Shown piece by piece: positions 46,032-56,361 of a DNA stretch of 64,000 nucleotides (the stretch's first letter is position 1; the number at the start of each line of letters is the position of its first letter). The notes below the pieces were generated by a model that did no database searches, had not been told where the DNA came from, and saw nothing but the letters and a program-made list of their open reading frames with translations. Source of the stretch: Diploptera punctata (lineage: Eukaryota; Arthropoda; Insecta; Blattodea; Blaberidae); contig JASPKZ010000426.1 in assembly GCA_030220185.1 (NCBI GenBank), positions 124,001 through 188,000 on the forward strand, in the 5' to 3' direction. The translations under genes were made by a program, and so were the position numbers.

Positions 46032-46247
46032 GTCAGCCGGGTTGTCAGCCCTGCGTGACGGCCGCCTTTACCCCCAGAACAAGCGTCGGGTACTCATTTT
46101 CGTTAGAGGCTGAGTCGACCTCAGGGCTATAGTGCCGCCAGAGGGTTTGGGTCAGTTTAAAAATCCTGACCCCAACAGGACTTGAACCCTCGACCCTCCA
46201 GGTTGTAGCTCAGTGCCTTAACCACTATGCTACGGCGTGCCCCCGTA
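46032..46247 (-). mobile_element. SINE family 1, 5' half with intact box A and box B
   Basis: Minus strand: TAGCATAGTGGTTAAGGCAC (box A), GAGGGTTCAAGTCC (box B), GGATTTTTAAACTGACCCAA, GGCGGCACTATAGCCC, and GCAGGGCTGACAACCCGGCT at the break. Its missing 3' half is at 44345-44255. Confidence 0.9.
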
Positions 46248-47059
46248 TTAATATCCAAATCGATATTTCATTTTTTCAGTTATTGTGCCCTTTCCTCTCG
46301 CAATTAGCGTTTTATCTAGGGATATATTATTTAATTACTTTCTTAGTTTTCTTTATTTTAATTAATCGTTATAGTTGAGATATGTTTATCACTTTATATG
46401 GTACTATCCAATATAACATTTACTATTAGTTCTTATTACTACTTTGCATTCATGTCCTGATTTCAGTTAGTATTTAGTTCGAATCCTGTGAAAACTGGTT
46501 CATGCATTTAAGTTCAATTTATCGGGTCTTGATTTTATTTTTGTTTTGGGGATTAGGTAGAGTTCATATGTTTATACTTTTTGTATGTTAACCTATAACT
46601 TTGTTTGTAGACAAAGTCTTTCTTACCTGGGTACCGCTCAATTTCAGTGTTTACATGGATGTTTATCTCGTACCAAAATCACGGCAGTGCCTACCTGTGC
46701 ATACAATACAATACAATACAATACATACACACATACATACATAATATATCCATTCTGTTGTCATTCTTACGTGTATTTCTTTTGGAGTGTCAGCTTTCAC
46801 TGTCCGTCTGTCTACCCTCAACATTTAATACTATTTGTGTCTAATTTCACAGTTTGTTAACTTGCAAATGCTTCCGGCAATATTATATATAAATATATAA
46901 TTTTGCGACACTATGCTCACACGCAAATATATTTCTAACACAGGGATTGTAATATATTCATTTTTTTTGTGGTCTTGAAGCTTTGCCGTGTGTCACTCTC
47001 CATGCCATTACATAAGTTTGCTATGAACCAGATATGTTTTGTGCGTTACCGCGCTCACG
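46248..47059. other. Intron with (ATACA)n microsatellite at 46701-46740
   Basis: AT-rich. A short ATACA/CATA repeat is the only structure seen. Confidence 0.6.
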
Positions 47060-47217
47060 TCTTCTCCTTGTATGTGTTCTGCTACTGTCGACTTTTCCAC
47101 TTTGTTAAAGACGGCTGTATCTTTCGTGTTGTTTAAGTCTGGTTGTGATGCTGCGTTTAGTGGTGCCTATATACACTTGGCCGCAACTGCACGGGATCCT
47201 GTATATGCCTGCTGATT
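47060..47217 (-). mobile_element. Inverted partial copy of the Penelope-like endonuclease region
   Basis: About 150 bases match the reverse complement of 47620-47775, for example CTGCTACTGTCGACTTTTCC and GCACGGGATCCTGTATATGC. The arms face each other across about 400 bases. Partial inverted copies next to the main body are common in Penelope-like elements. Confidence 0.88.
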
Positions 47218-47225
47218 ATCACACT

Positions 47226-48108
47226 ATATATAGAAAACCTACGCATACTGACAGATATATTCATAAAACCTCCAATCATCACCCCAAACAGTAACTTGGT
47301 ATCATCAAACCATTGACAAATCACGCCAAGAAACTTTGCCATCCTGAATTATTAAAGACTGAAATCAAACATCCCCGTATAGTATTCACACCCAATGGAT
47401 ACACCAACAAAGAAATCAACAGAGCATACCGTCCCAGACGATACAACAACAAAGAATCAGAAGGAAAAACGTCAACCAGGGCATTCTTACCTTTCATCAA
47501 GAATGTAACTGACCGAATTGGAAAACTGCTAAAGAAAGAAGACATAAAAACAGTATATAGGCCTACCAGGAAAATTAAAAACCTCCTCAGACCGATTACG
47601 GATCAACTTCATCCTCATCAATCAGCAGGCATATACAGGATCCCGTGCAGTTGCGATCAAGTGTATATAGGCACCGCTAAACGCAGCATCACAACCTGAC
47701 TTAAATAACACGAAAGATACAGCCGTCTTAAACAAAGTGGAAAAGTCGGCAGTAGCAGAACACTCTCTACTTGAAGGCCATATAGTACAATACAACAACA
47801 CAGATATATTATCTAACTGCACACACTATTTTATCCGTCTGCAACGGGAAGTCATTGAAATGTTCAAACATCAAAATAGTTGCAATGGAAAAGAAGAATC
47901 ATTAAAAGTCAACAAAGCATGGATACCAGTCTTAACCCAAGCCAGATGTAAATCCCTACGAGAACAATCTACTAGAACATCAGACAGCAACCTCGTTGGT
48001 GCAATGGAAGACCCTAATGCTAACCAATCAGAAGGCAGATACAATTTACGAAGTAACGGACCGCGCAGAGAACACGTCGCGGATATATATATATATATAT
48101 ATAAATAG
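47226..48108 (+). pseudogene. Penelope-like element: RT thumb and GIY-YIG endonuclease remnant
   Basis: The first codons (47230-47300) read RKPTHTDRYIHKTSNHHP, an RT C-terminal motif of Penelope-like elements. The frame 47313-47699 ends with a GIY-YIG nuclease start (SAGIYRIPCSCDQVYIGTAK, followed by the conserved Arg). TGA and TAA codons follow at 47697-47705. After a frameshift near 47740, VEKSAVAEHSLLEGHIVQYN continues the nuclease. The C-terminus is GRYNLRSNGPRREHV, ending in a (TA)n run at 48082-48104. Penelope elements prime reverse transcription with such a nuclease. The 5' part (RT palm) is missing here. Confidence 0.88.
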
Positions 48109-48509
48109 AGCAGGTAGTCGATGATTCGATTCGATTCGGTCGAGCGTCAGCAGCGGTAGAGAGAGGTTCTCCTGGCAGCAGCGGATGGGAGTCTACAGTG
48201 GCGTATCTCGCAGCAGCGTTCCTCGCAGCATAGTCGTCTCATCGGCCACCGAGCTGGAGAAACGACTCCCGCTACTAAAAAACTGCCTGCGCATGCGCGG
48301 CTAGAGCAAAACGAGTCCCGATAGCTTCTTTTTCAGGTTGAGTGTTCTATCCTACACATTCACCACGGTTAGTACCTTATCCTAAAAAGGCAGTAGGCCT
48401 TTCCCGTCCGGCCTCAGGCTCGGCCCAGATACCAGGGTCTTTGACAGGGCAATTCCATACCGGTCAACCAAAAAATTCCTGTAAATATACATTCAAAGAA
48501 CACTCCAAC

Positions 48510-49831
48510 ATGGGTAGGAATGGTAAATCTTCAGGCAAGTCATCAAAGACGCCCCCAATCGCGACTCGCACGCGTAATAATACGAAAACTGATAAATCCT
48601 CGAATTCAAATACGGCAGCAACGGCTGTCGAAGCAATTGAACAAGTCTCACCGACAACTAAATCGCCAGCAGCAACTGACGGAAAAAATGGTTCAAAATT
48701 GACTGTCGCTCTACCTCCGGTGGCGTCTCCGCAAATTAGCGAGGGGCCCACCGGAGGTTCCAGGGACACCGACCCAGCGCGAAAGCGTAACCAAACCTCC
48801 TTCCCTGCTCATCCGTAGAGAATTTTCTACCGAACTGGCAGCTGTGAACAGAGTGTTCAACAATCACCACCCTCTCACATTAACTTGTGAGGTCACCAGG
48901 GTAGGAAATAGGGTTCGGCTAGCTTCACTGTCAGCCCATAATAAATACGTTACAGCTCCTGCAGCGGCGTCAGATACCTTACTGCGAAGGTGCCAAAAAA
49001 AATCACATCGTAACTAAATAGATCGTGATCAAAGGAATAGACTCCCACGTGGATCCATCACTGATCCAAGAAGACCTGAAAAGTCTCGGGTTCACGGCCC
49101 TAAAGGTAGTCAATATGACATCCGGAAGGACCAAAGGCCCGATGCCAATGTTCATGGCAGTCTTGGTGGATGACTCCACAGCCTGCGAGGTCCTAAAAAT
49201 AAGAAGAATCTATTATTACAGAGTTAAAATAGAGCTCTATCGTCGTGCAGTTCAAACTGCAACTCAACAGTCTGAAACAGTTCCAGTCGAGCCATCTGCT
49301 CCTGCTGTGGAAAGACAAACAGCTCCAGCTAGAGTCGAGCCAGCCGCTCCTCGACCTGAGAGCAAAAAATCCCGAAAAAGGAAAAATAGAAACTCTAGGA
49401 AAACTGGAGTTACTAATAGCAAAGAACCTGAGTTCAACTCTCAGGAACGAAACCCGGTTCCCTCTCAGCCAGAGGAGGAAATCGTTGACGATCAGCAAAA
49501 TGTCATATACATCACTGATCAAGAAACTCAAACTGATACTGAGACAATTCAAAATAAAGAAACTCAGACAAACATTGAGCCCAAATTAAATAAAAGGACT
49601 CAAACAAGAGATCGACTAGATTTTAAAAGCTGCCAATGCAACTTCCAATGCCCTGCGTTCTACACGTTGCAAACAGTAGACCATTTTCTTGGCAAGATCA
49701 CAAATAATATCATATTAGAACGTTTACGTTCGAAATACATCCTCATTGAACCATCATGGGATCGTAATGATAAACTCATGGGTTGGAGGATAACGGAAGA
49801 TCACAAATTTATGACATACATTCCCAATTAA
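48510..49831 (+). pseudogene. Gag-like ORF1 with PRE_C2HC-type domain (unit A)
   Basis: The start is the ATG at 48510, conserved in unit B at 51564. The N-terminal 100 codons are basic and Ser/Thr-rich (SSGKSSKTPPIATRTRNNTK) with LTVALPPVASPQ. Compared with unit B, single-base insertions near 48757 and 48966 shift the frame. Next comes LLIRREFSTELAAVNRVF, then IVIKGIDSHVDPSLIQEDLK and SLGFTALKVVNM with PMPMFMAVLVDDS, the PRE_C2HC pattern found before zinc knuckles in ORF1 of many LINEs. A basic linker (ESKKSRKRKNRNSRKTG) follows, and the C-terminal block starts CQCNFQCPAFYTLQTVDH. The usual C2HC knuckles are absent. No RT follows inside the unit. Confidence 0.72.
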
Positions 49832-51165
49832 TGACGACAGGTGATTTTGACGGCTATTCGCCTATAAGAACCATCCTGAATTAATTACAAACAGGTGAAC
49901 AAACCAGCTAATCACCTCTAAAAAGCTGGAAGGCCCGACCGATTTGGCCATATTTCGATTATTCTCACTAACTTCAAACCGACTCTGCTAAGGTTTCGGT
50001 GGTTCCCTTAGCGCTAAGATAAATATCGGAGTAGGCCCTTTGATTCCACCAGTAAATATAAATCCCATAACTTTTCAAAATTCTAAATTAATGGGCTATT
50101 TACCGAAATTACACCTCTAATCTTAAAAAATACACATCTATGGCACATGGCACAACGGATGGCCGATGGGTTTCATCCTGTGTCATAGAACAACATTAGA
50201 AAATATTATATAAATATAATTATCAATTCTTTTTCAGATAACTACTCTGCTAAAGGTTTCTGGTGGTTTCCTTAGCGTGAAGGCGAATGCCGGAGTGGTC
50301 CCCTAGCTCCCACCAGTAAATTTTATTCCCAATTTTCACTGAGCCGGGTAAAGAGAATGAGAAAGATTTCATTTCGACTTGGCGCTGGTTTTTCGGACTT
50401 ACTTCATTCCATCATAGAGTGCGAACTTCCCTGGATCGGCTTTGGGCTGCTAATGTGTAAACTTCGCGAGAAAAATTTAAACGAAAAATTTTACAAGTCC
50501 ACGAAATAGGCGTGGCAACATCACACAGCCTCCTGATTGGCTCAGAGACACTACTGCTTTTTAGGCATTTTTAATAATCAAACTTAATTGAAAATACATC
50601 GAATGCATTCAAGTACCACATAATATATCACAGAAAAGAAATAATATAATTATATATTTCGAATCGAACATAATAACACATTTTCTAAAAAGGGGCGTGG
50701 CATCCCCAGACAGCTAACACATAATTCGCGATAATAATAATTTTAAATTAAACTAAACTAACAATATCTCGGTATTAGCTTAAAACAATCATTAAGAACA
50801 CCATGGATATCATTCGATCACGATATCCTAACAAATTAATACAAAAAATCACACATTAAAAAATCACCAGCCTCCCATTGGCTGACGGCCACAAGCGCCA
50901 TATTTAAAAATTACGAAATCATACACAAGTCGGAGCACACCGTCGCTACCATGCAGGTTAGAATGATGGTTATTCGTTATTATTTATTATTATATCGGTA
51001 CTTAATCATCTCTAAATCACACCGGGGCTAATGCTTAAGCAGGAACCCGGGGTTCTCCTTTCTAGGGCATCCTGGAGAACCAAAAGGAATTGCTCACCGC
51101 TTGTCATTAATTTGGCTAGCCGCAGGGCCTTTCCACCCAGACTACTTACTTGGTAGTCGACAAAA
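49832..51165 (+). other. Unit A 3' region: paired stem-loops, CCAAT-like motifs, short ORF
   Basis: Two related 75-77-base motifs (49983-50057 and 50245-50321) start CTCTGCTAA and end CCACCAGTAAAT. Each can close a stem (CTGGTGG / CCACCAG in the second). ATTGGCT occurs at about 50527 and 50877 and GGCGTGG near 50510 and 50694. CTACCATGCAGG near 50947 starts the short ORF seen better in unit B. An inverted repeat GACTAC...GTAGTC lies at 51138-51157. Confidence 0.55.
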
Positions 51166-51563
51166 TTGCCAGTGATGGACCAGATTGGATTCGAGCGTCA
51201 GCAGCGGAAGAGAGAGGTTCTGCTGGCAGTGGCGGTGGGGGAGTCTACAGCAGCGTGCCTCACAGCAGCGTTCCTCGCAGCAATCGTTGCCTCATCAGCG
51301 CTGGGCTGGGAGAAGCGACCGCCGCTACTCTAAAATTGCCTGCGCTTGCGCGGCCACAAGCTAACCAATGTGACGACAGCTTCTTTTTCAGGCTGAGGGT
51401 TCACTCACCTGCATTCTACCACGAAGAACTCCTGTTCCTCAAAAGGCACCAGGCCTTATCCCATCTGCCCCAGGCTCGGCCTCGATACCAAGGTCTTTGA
51501 CAGGACACCTCACTACCGGTCATCCACTATCCCGCATCCTAGACAAACTAAGAACCTTCCAAC

Positions 51564-52865
51564 ATGATCAGGAATGGAAAAAAGAAAGTGGCAGATCTTC
51601 AACGACGCCCCCAATCGCGACACGTACGCGTAAAAATACGAAAATGGAAAAAAACCTCGAATCAAAATACGGCAGCAGCGGCTGACGAAATAATCGAACA
51701 AGTCTCGCCGACATCTAAAACGCCAGCAGCGACTGACGAAAAAAATTGTTCTCAATTGACTGTCGCTCTACCGCCGGTGGCATCCCCGCAAGTCAGCGAA
51801 GGGACCACTGGAGGTTCAGGGACAGAGAACCAGCGCGAAAGCGTAACTGAACCACCTTCCCTGCTCATTCGTCGGGAATTTTCGACCGATTTGGCAGCTG
51901 TGAACAGTGTGCTCAATAATCATCACCCTCTCACATTAACTTGTGAGGTTACCAGGATAGGAAATAGAGTCAGGCTAGCTTCATTGTTGGCCTACAACAA
52001 ATACGTACAGCTCCTGCAGAGGCGTAAGATACCTTACTGCGAAGGTGTAAAAAAGTCACATCGTAACCAAAAATATCGTGATTAAAGAAAGAATAGACTC
52101 CCACGTGGATCCATCACTGATCCAAGAAAACCTGAAAAGTCTCGGGTTGACGGCCCTGAAGGTAGTCAACATGGCGTCCGGAAGGACCAAAGGCCCGCTG
52201 CCAATGTTCATGGCAGTCTTGGTGGATGAACCCACAGTCTGTGAGATCCTCAAAATAAGAAGACTCTATTACTACAAACTTAAAATAGAGTTCTATCGTC
52301 GTGCAGCCCAAACTGCAACACTTCGGTCTGAAACAGTGCCAGTCGAGCCATCACCTCCTGCTGTTGAAAGACAAACAGGTCCAGCTAGAGTTGAGCCAGC
52401 AGCTCTTCGACCTGAGAGCAAAAAAACTCGAAACAGGAAAAACAATAGAAACTCAAGCAATATTGAAGCTACTATACCCAAAGAACCTGAGTTGAACTCT
52501 CAGGATGGAATACCGGTTCCCTCTCAGCCAGAGAAAGAAACCGGTGAAGATCAACCACATGTAATTTATGTAACTATTGAAGAAACACAGACTAAGACTG
52601 AATCGAGTCTGAAAAAAGAACTCAGACCAAAAATGTGATAGATAACGAAGAGTGCCTATGTCAATCCAGATGCCCTACGTGCAACACGTGGTATACACTG
52701 GAACACTGTGTCGCCAGAATCATTAACGAAATGTTAACTGAGCGTGGCTGGAAAAAAAAAATCACTGTAGAAATACAATGGACAGAAGACCAGATTTCGT
52801 CATGGTTAATGTACGATGATTGTGCACCTATCTATCAGTATCCAAATTATCGACATGACAGGTGA
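51564..52865 (+). pseudogene. Gag-like ORF1 with PRE_C2HC-type domain (unit B)
   Basis: Frame 51564-52085 covers the basic N-terminus (NGKKKVADLQRRPQSRHVRV) and LLIRREFSTDLAAVNSVLNN through QLLQRRKIPYCEG, without the two insertions seen in unit A. A frameshift near 52065 moves to 52078-52638 with ERIDSHVDPSLIQENLKSLG, PLPMFMAVLVDE and a basic linker. A second shift near 52630 leads to 52635-52865 with ECLCQSRCPTCNTWYTLEHC. The frameshifts differ from those of unit A, so both decayed independently from an intact parent. The shared Cys-x-Cys-x3-Cys-Pro C-terminal block is not a knuckle I recognise. Confidence 0.72.
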
Positions 52866-53989
52866 TTTTGACGGTTATTCGCCTATAAGAACCGTCCTGA
52901 GATAATTAAAAATAGGTGAAAAAGCAGCTATCACCTCTAAAAGCTGGAAGGCCTTACCGATTTGGCCATATTTCGATCATTCTTACTAACTTCAAACCTA
53001 CTCTGCTAAGGTTTCGGTGGTTCCCTTAGCGCTAAGATCAATATGGGAGTAGACCCTTTGATTCCACCAGTAAATATTAATCCCATAACTATTCTAAATT
53101 CAAAATTCAAAGCTATATAACAACATTAAACTCCTATATCTTGAAAAAAATCACATCTATGACACGTGGCGCAACGGATGGCCGCTGGGTTTCATCCTGT
53201 GTCATAGTCTAATATTAGAACATACATACATGTATTTACATAATTTTCTTTCAGATAACTACTCTGCTAAAGGTTTCTGGTGGTTTCCTTAGCGTTAAAC
53301 GCAAATGCCGGAGTAGTCCCCTAGCTCCCACCAGTAAATTTCACTCCCAATTTTCACCGAGCCGGGTAAAGTGCATTGGAAGGACTTGAGAAGATTTCAT
53401 TTCTGACATGGGGCTGGTTTTTCGGTCATTCTCCTTACATAGAGCGCGGGCTTCCTGGGATCGACTTTGGGAGGCCAATATTCACATAACATTACAAGAT
53501 ACAGTAAACATCTAACGAAAAATTTTATAAGTCCACGAAATAGGCGTGGCAATCTCACACTGCCATCCAATTGGTTTAGAAACTCAGCTGCTTTTTAGGC
53601 ACTTTAAAACATCGGTAATAAATTAAAACATATTTTACATATACAATATAATAATCAATACATATAAAAATCAATATAATACAATTATATATTTCTAATC
53701 AGTCGAAATATTATAATTCTAAAAAGGAGGCGTGGCACCCATAGACGGCCACGCAAATGGCTGAGACATTTTTCATGACATTAATATATTTAAATTAAAC
53801 TAAATAAATTAAAACGCATGCATTCGCTTACAATAAGCAATACATACATCATGGAAAACATTGAATTTCGGTATCCAAATAACATTATATAATAATAAAC
53901 ACTTTATAAACTCACTCGCCTCCCATTGGCTAACGGCCACAAGCGCCATTTTCAAACATTTTTAATCAAACATGCACACAGCTGCTACC
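52866..53989 (+). other. Unit B 3' region with paired stem-loop motifs
   Basis: The motif copies are at 53001-53075 and 53272-53339, again with CCACCAGTAAAT ends. AGCCGGGTAAAGTG follows each unit's second motif. ATTGGTT/ATTGGCT and GGCGTGG motifs lie at about 53540-53580, 53730 and 53930. Confidence 0.55.
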
Positions 53990-54216
53990 ATGCAGGTTAG
54001 AATGATGGTAATTCGCTTATTATTTATTATATCGGTAACTATATATTGTTCTAAATCACACCGGGGCAAATGCTTTAGCAGGAACCCGGGGTTTTCCTTT
54101 CCTGGACATCCAGGAGAACCAAAAGGAATTGCTCACCGCTTGTCATTAATTTGGCTAGCCGCACGGCCTTTCCACCAAGATTACTTTAAAAATTGCCAGT
54201 CTCAAGACAACCCTTG
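53990..54216 (+). pseudogene. Short ORF with signal-peptide-like start, upstream of Penelope RT
   Basis: From the ATG at 53990: MQVRMMVIRLLFIISVTIYC is a basic start followed by a hydrophobic run, like a signal peptide or anchor. SKSHRGKCFSRNPGFSFPGH and LIWLAARPFHQDYF follow, and the stop is at 54215-54217. In unit A the matching frame is broken after TCGGTACTTAATC. No domain recognised. It may be leader or pLTR sequence, not a gene. Confidence 0.4.
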
Positions 54217-54275
54217 AGGATGCCGGACGCAGTCTCTGGCGAAACGTTGGGTAACTACAAGCCTCAAGACCACGG
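54205..54275 (+). ncRNA. Hammerhead-ribozyme-like motif ahead of Penelope RT remnant
   Basis: TTGAGGA at about 54216 (one base off the CUGANGA core) is followed by T, a 5-bp stem (GCCGG / CTGGC with one wobble pair) with a 9-base loop, and GAAA. A two-pair stem III (AC / GU) with a 5-base loop and UA at the cleavage position follow (GAAACGTTGGGTA). Layout agrees with the motif at 24790-24925. Stem I pairing is not evident, so this copy is probably inactive. Confidence 0.42.
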
Positions 54276-54289
54276 CCAACAGCCCGGAA

Positions 54290-54530
54290 ATCTTCTACAA
54301 GGTCAACATATTAAAACACAATGTTTTAGGCTCTATTTAAATAAGTTACAAACTATTAAATTACGAAAACATCTAACAAAAATTACAGAAATAATCTCAA
54401 AAATGAAGTTTTGTAAAAATTTAGAGCCTTTGCGCGACCGGAAGACGTCAACCGATTTTGACATATTTTTTCTTTTCTTTTGTCTATGTAATTCGCAACT
54501 TCTGCGCGCTATTACAACTTCGAAATAAAA
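54290..54530 (+). pseudogene. Possible N-terminal end of a Penelope-like RT
   Basis: The open frame 54193-54528 includes LNKLQTIKLRKHLTKITEII and SKMKFCKNLEPLRDRK. The helical Leu/Lys-rich pattern resembles the region before the RT palm in Penelope-like elements, and the preceding hammerhead-like motif supports this. No catalytic motif follows; the remainder after 54440 is probably noise. Confidence 0.35.
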
Positions 54531-54629
54531 AAGGGGTTCTTCGACCCACCCTAATAGATATGTACGGTACATGTTAGTATTTATTTATTAAACAAAAATA
54601 AGTTTGTACAATACGAAATAAATTTGGCG

Positions 54630-54925
54630 GTTCCGTGGTCGCAAACGAATAGAAGCTCGCCTCTCATTGCTGGGGTCTCGAGATCGAGCCTAATTCACTC
54701 CATAATGTATGGTGGACGGAACGGAGCTTGAGCAGGTTTATCTCGGGGGTTTGTGCCGTTTTTTTTCTGCCACAAATTTCATTCCACCATTTCTCCATAC
54801 TCATCCGGTTAGTTCCATTTCGTTCACCTGCCTCTGTGACGGTGTGTCAGACGTGTTCGGCAGACACATAGGGGCTTCATCTCATCTCATCCTTCTACCC
54901 GACCCTGAGTTGGTCATGATTTGAG
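54630..54925 (+). mobile_element. tRNA-derived SINE family 3, plus-strand copy
   Basis: GGCGGTTCCGTGGTCGCAAA head, AGAAGCTCGCCTCTCATTGC, then GCCACAAATTTCATTCCACC, TTTCTCCATACTCATCCGGT and CCTGTCTCTGTGACGG-like blocks. They appear in the same order as the minus-strand copy at 26440-26105. It ends CCCGACCCTGAGTTGGTCAT. Confidence 0.85.
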
Positions 54926-54965
54926 GATATTTATTCATAAAATAAAATTACACACATTGTAAATA

Positions 54966-55090
54966 ATGTTAATTATATGATTTTTTTACCTGGCAAGTCA
55001 GTCGTACTCAACTAAATTATTAAACTTCTTCACGTTATTCCTAGTTGAGGACGACTGACTTACCAGGTATAAAAATTATATAATTAACAT
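54966..55090. repeat. Near-perfect 125-bp hairpin (49-nt arms, 27-nt loop)
   Basis: Arms at 54966-55014 and 55042-55090. The left arm contains ACCTGGCAAGTCAGTCGTAC and the complement of the right arm ACCTGGTAAGTCAGTCGTCC. About five mismatches occur in 49 pairs. It could be a foldback MITE or a small-RNA precursor. No coding capacity. Confidence 0.92.
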
Positions 55091-56361
55091 CTTATTGCAT
55101 AACCTCAACGGTGCTTTAACATGAATCTCAAAAGTGTTGATTGTAAATAATATGCAATATATTTTACGAATTCGTTTTCAAATTCCGGCCTCAGGTATGC
55201 TAAAACTTAATTTCAATCCTTATATCGTAAATAACAATTTATTCACTATTTCAGCCTTCTTTGATTTGTAGAACTTACTATCTTCACGAGATTTTGATGC
55301 TAAAACCTTTGCCGGGGATCAAGATCTTTGAACTTAGTTTTTAGTGAGACAGTAGAGAACTGCCTATATCTGTGGTTAACAGGATGCTAGAGAAACACAG
55401 GAAGTTGTTACAGGTTATCTCAATACAACAGAGACACTCTCCGACTTGCGGTGGAAATTTAAAATTCACAAACTCCGCCTGAAATCGAATCTAAGCTTAA
55501 GATAAAATGAAGGGTTTTGAAAACTTTTGATTCAATCCCCAGACTGAAACCGTATTTAATATCTTGACAAACTGGAGAACGGAATGATATATCACCCTGG
55601 GAACAGTGCATAATTTGATACCATTAGTTACAGAATTGTCCGAAGAGAATACGGAAATGTAAATCAAAGGCTATATGAATTTGCTCTTAGAAGACTAAAA
55701 TATTCAAAATGTTTGGACAATAATTAAATAAGTTAAATTTACTCTATAGAAAATATAAAATTCCTCATAATAGGGAGGAAATAATATAATAAGAAATAAA
55801 TTTGTTCCCATGGTATAATAATATATGAAGTTAAGAAATATTTTAAAATAAATATGATTGAAATACAACTTCCCTTCGAGCCAGTATGAAAAATCATAAA
55901 CTGTTTCATGAATACCGATGTATTTGATTTTACAAATAAAGGTCTAATTGGTAGTAAGAACCATTTGAAAGTGTACTCAAACGGGGCTACACTGCTCCTG
56001 TAATAAAAAAAATCAGGGCCATCTGGAATCAAGTTCTATCATCATAAACTGCTTTCATTTTCGGTAAATAAAAACAATTCGTAATGATTGGAGAATTTCC
56101 CTCCAGTTGACTCAAAAGTTATTTTATTACAGGAGTAATAATGTAACAACTAATGGAGCATAAAGTAATCCCGTTTGGAAGTACTGTTCCAACAATAATG
56201 TAGAATATGTGGTCTGTCATAAAAAATACTGTGTCTTAATTCCTTGCCACATATATTAAACAAGGCTATTCAAAGGATAGGAATGACAATAAACTGCCAA
56301 TGTCAGAAAACTTATACCATTCGTCATATATTTATTAATTTATATTATTACTTCTTCTTCC
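55091..56361. other. Intron, nothing recognised
   Basis: AT-rich. A minus-strand frame at 56032-55739 is AT-driven and has no known domain. Confidence 0.45.

Larger units (their letters stand above)
48113..51165 (+). mobile_element. Unit A: about 3-kb repeat unit with gag-like ORF1
   Basis: Starts right after the Penelope (TA)n run with GAGCGTCAGCAGCGG, a GC-rich leader and a TGCCTGCGCATGCGCGG palindrome-like motif. ORF1 (48510-49831), two stem-loop motifs (49983-50321), ATTGGCT/GGCGTGG motifs (50500-50900) and a short ORF region (50950-51140) follow. Unit B repeats the same order from 51166. The ends show no poly-A tail or inverted repeats. The unit is cut just after AAAATTGCCAGT, where unit B continues into a hammerhead-like motif. 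Confidence 0.85.
51166..54220 (+). mobile_element. Unit B: second copy of the ORF1-bearing unit
   Basis: Begins GATTCGAGCGTCAGCAGCGG and follows unit A block for block to CTAGCCGCACGGCCTTTCC. Divergence from unit A looks like 10-15 percent with many small indels, so the duplication or the two insertions are old. Unlike A, it runs on without a break into the hammerhead-like motif at 54222. Confidence 0.85.

Noticed and set aside
46020..46060. SINE-LINE chimeric transcript insertion at the LINE 5' end
   Set aside because: The missing SINE 3' half is present beyond the LINE 3' tail at 44255-44345, so nested insertion explains the junction better.
49193..49552. 119-codon minus-strand ORF across the gag-like ORF1
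   Set aside because: Shadow of ORF1: the plus frame is conserved between the two units, the minus frame is not.
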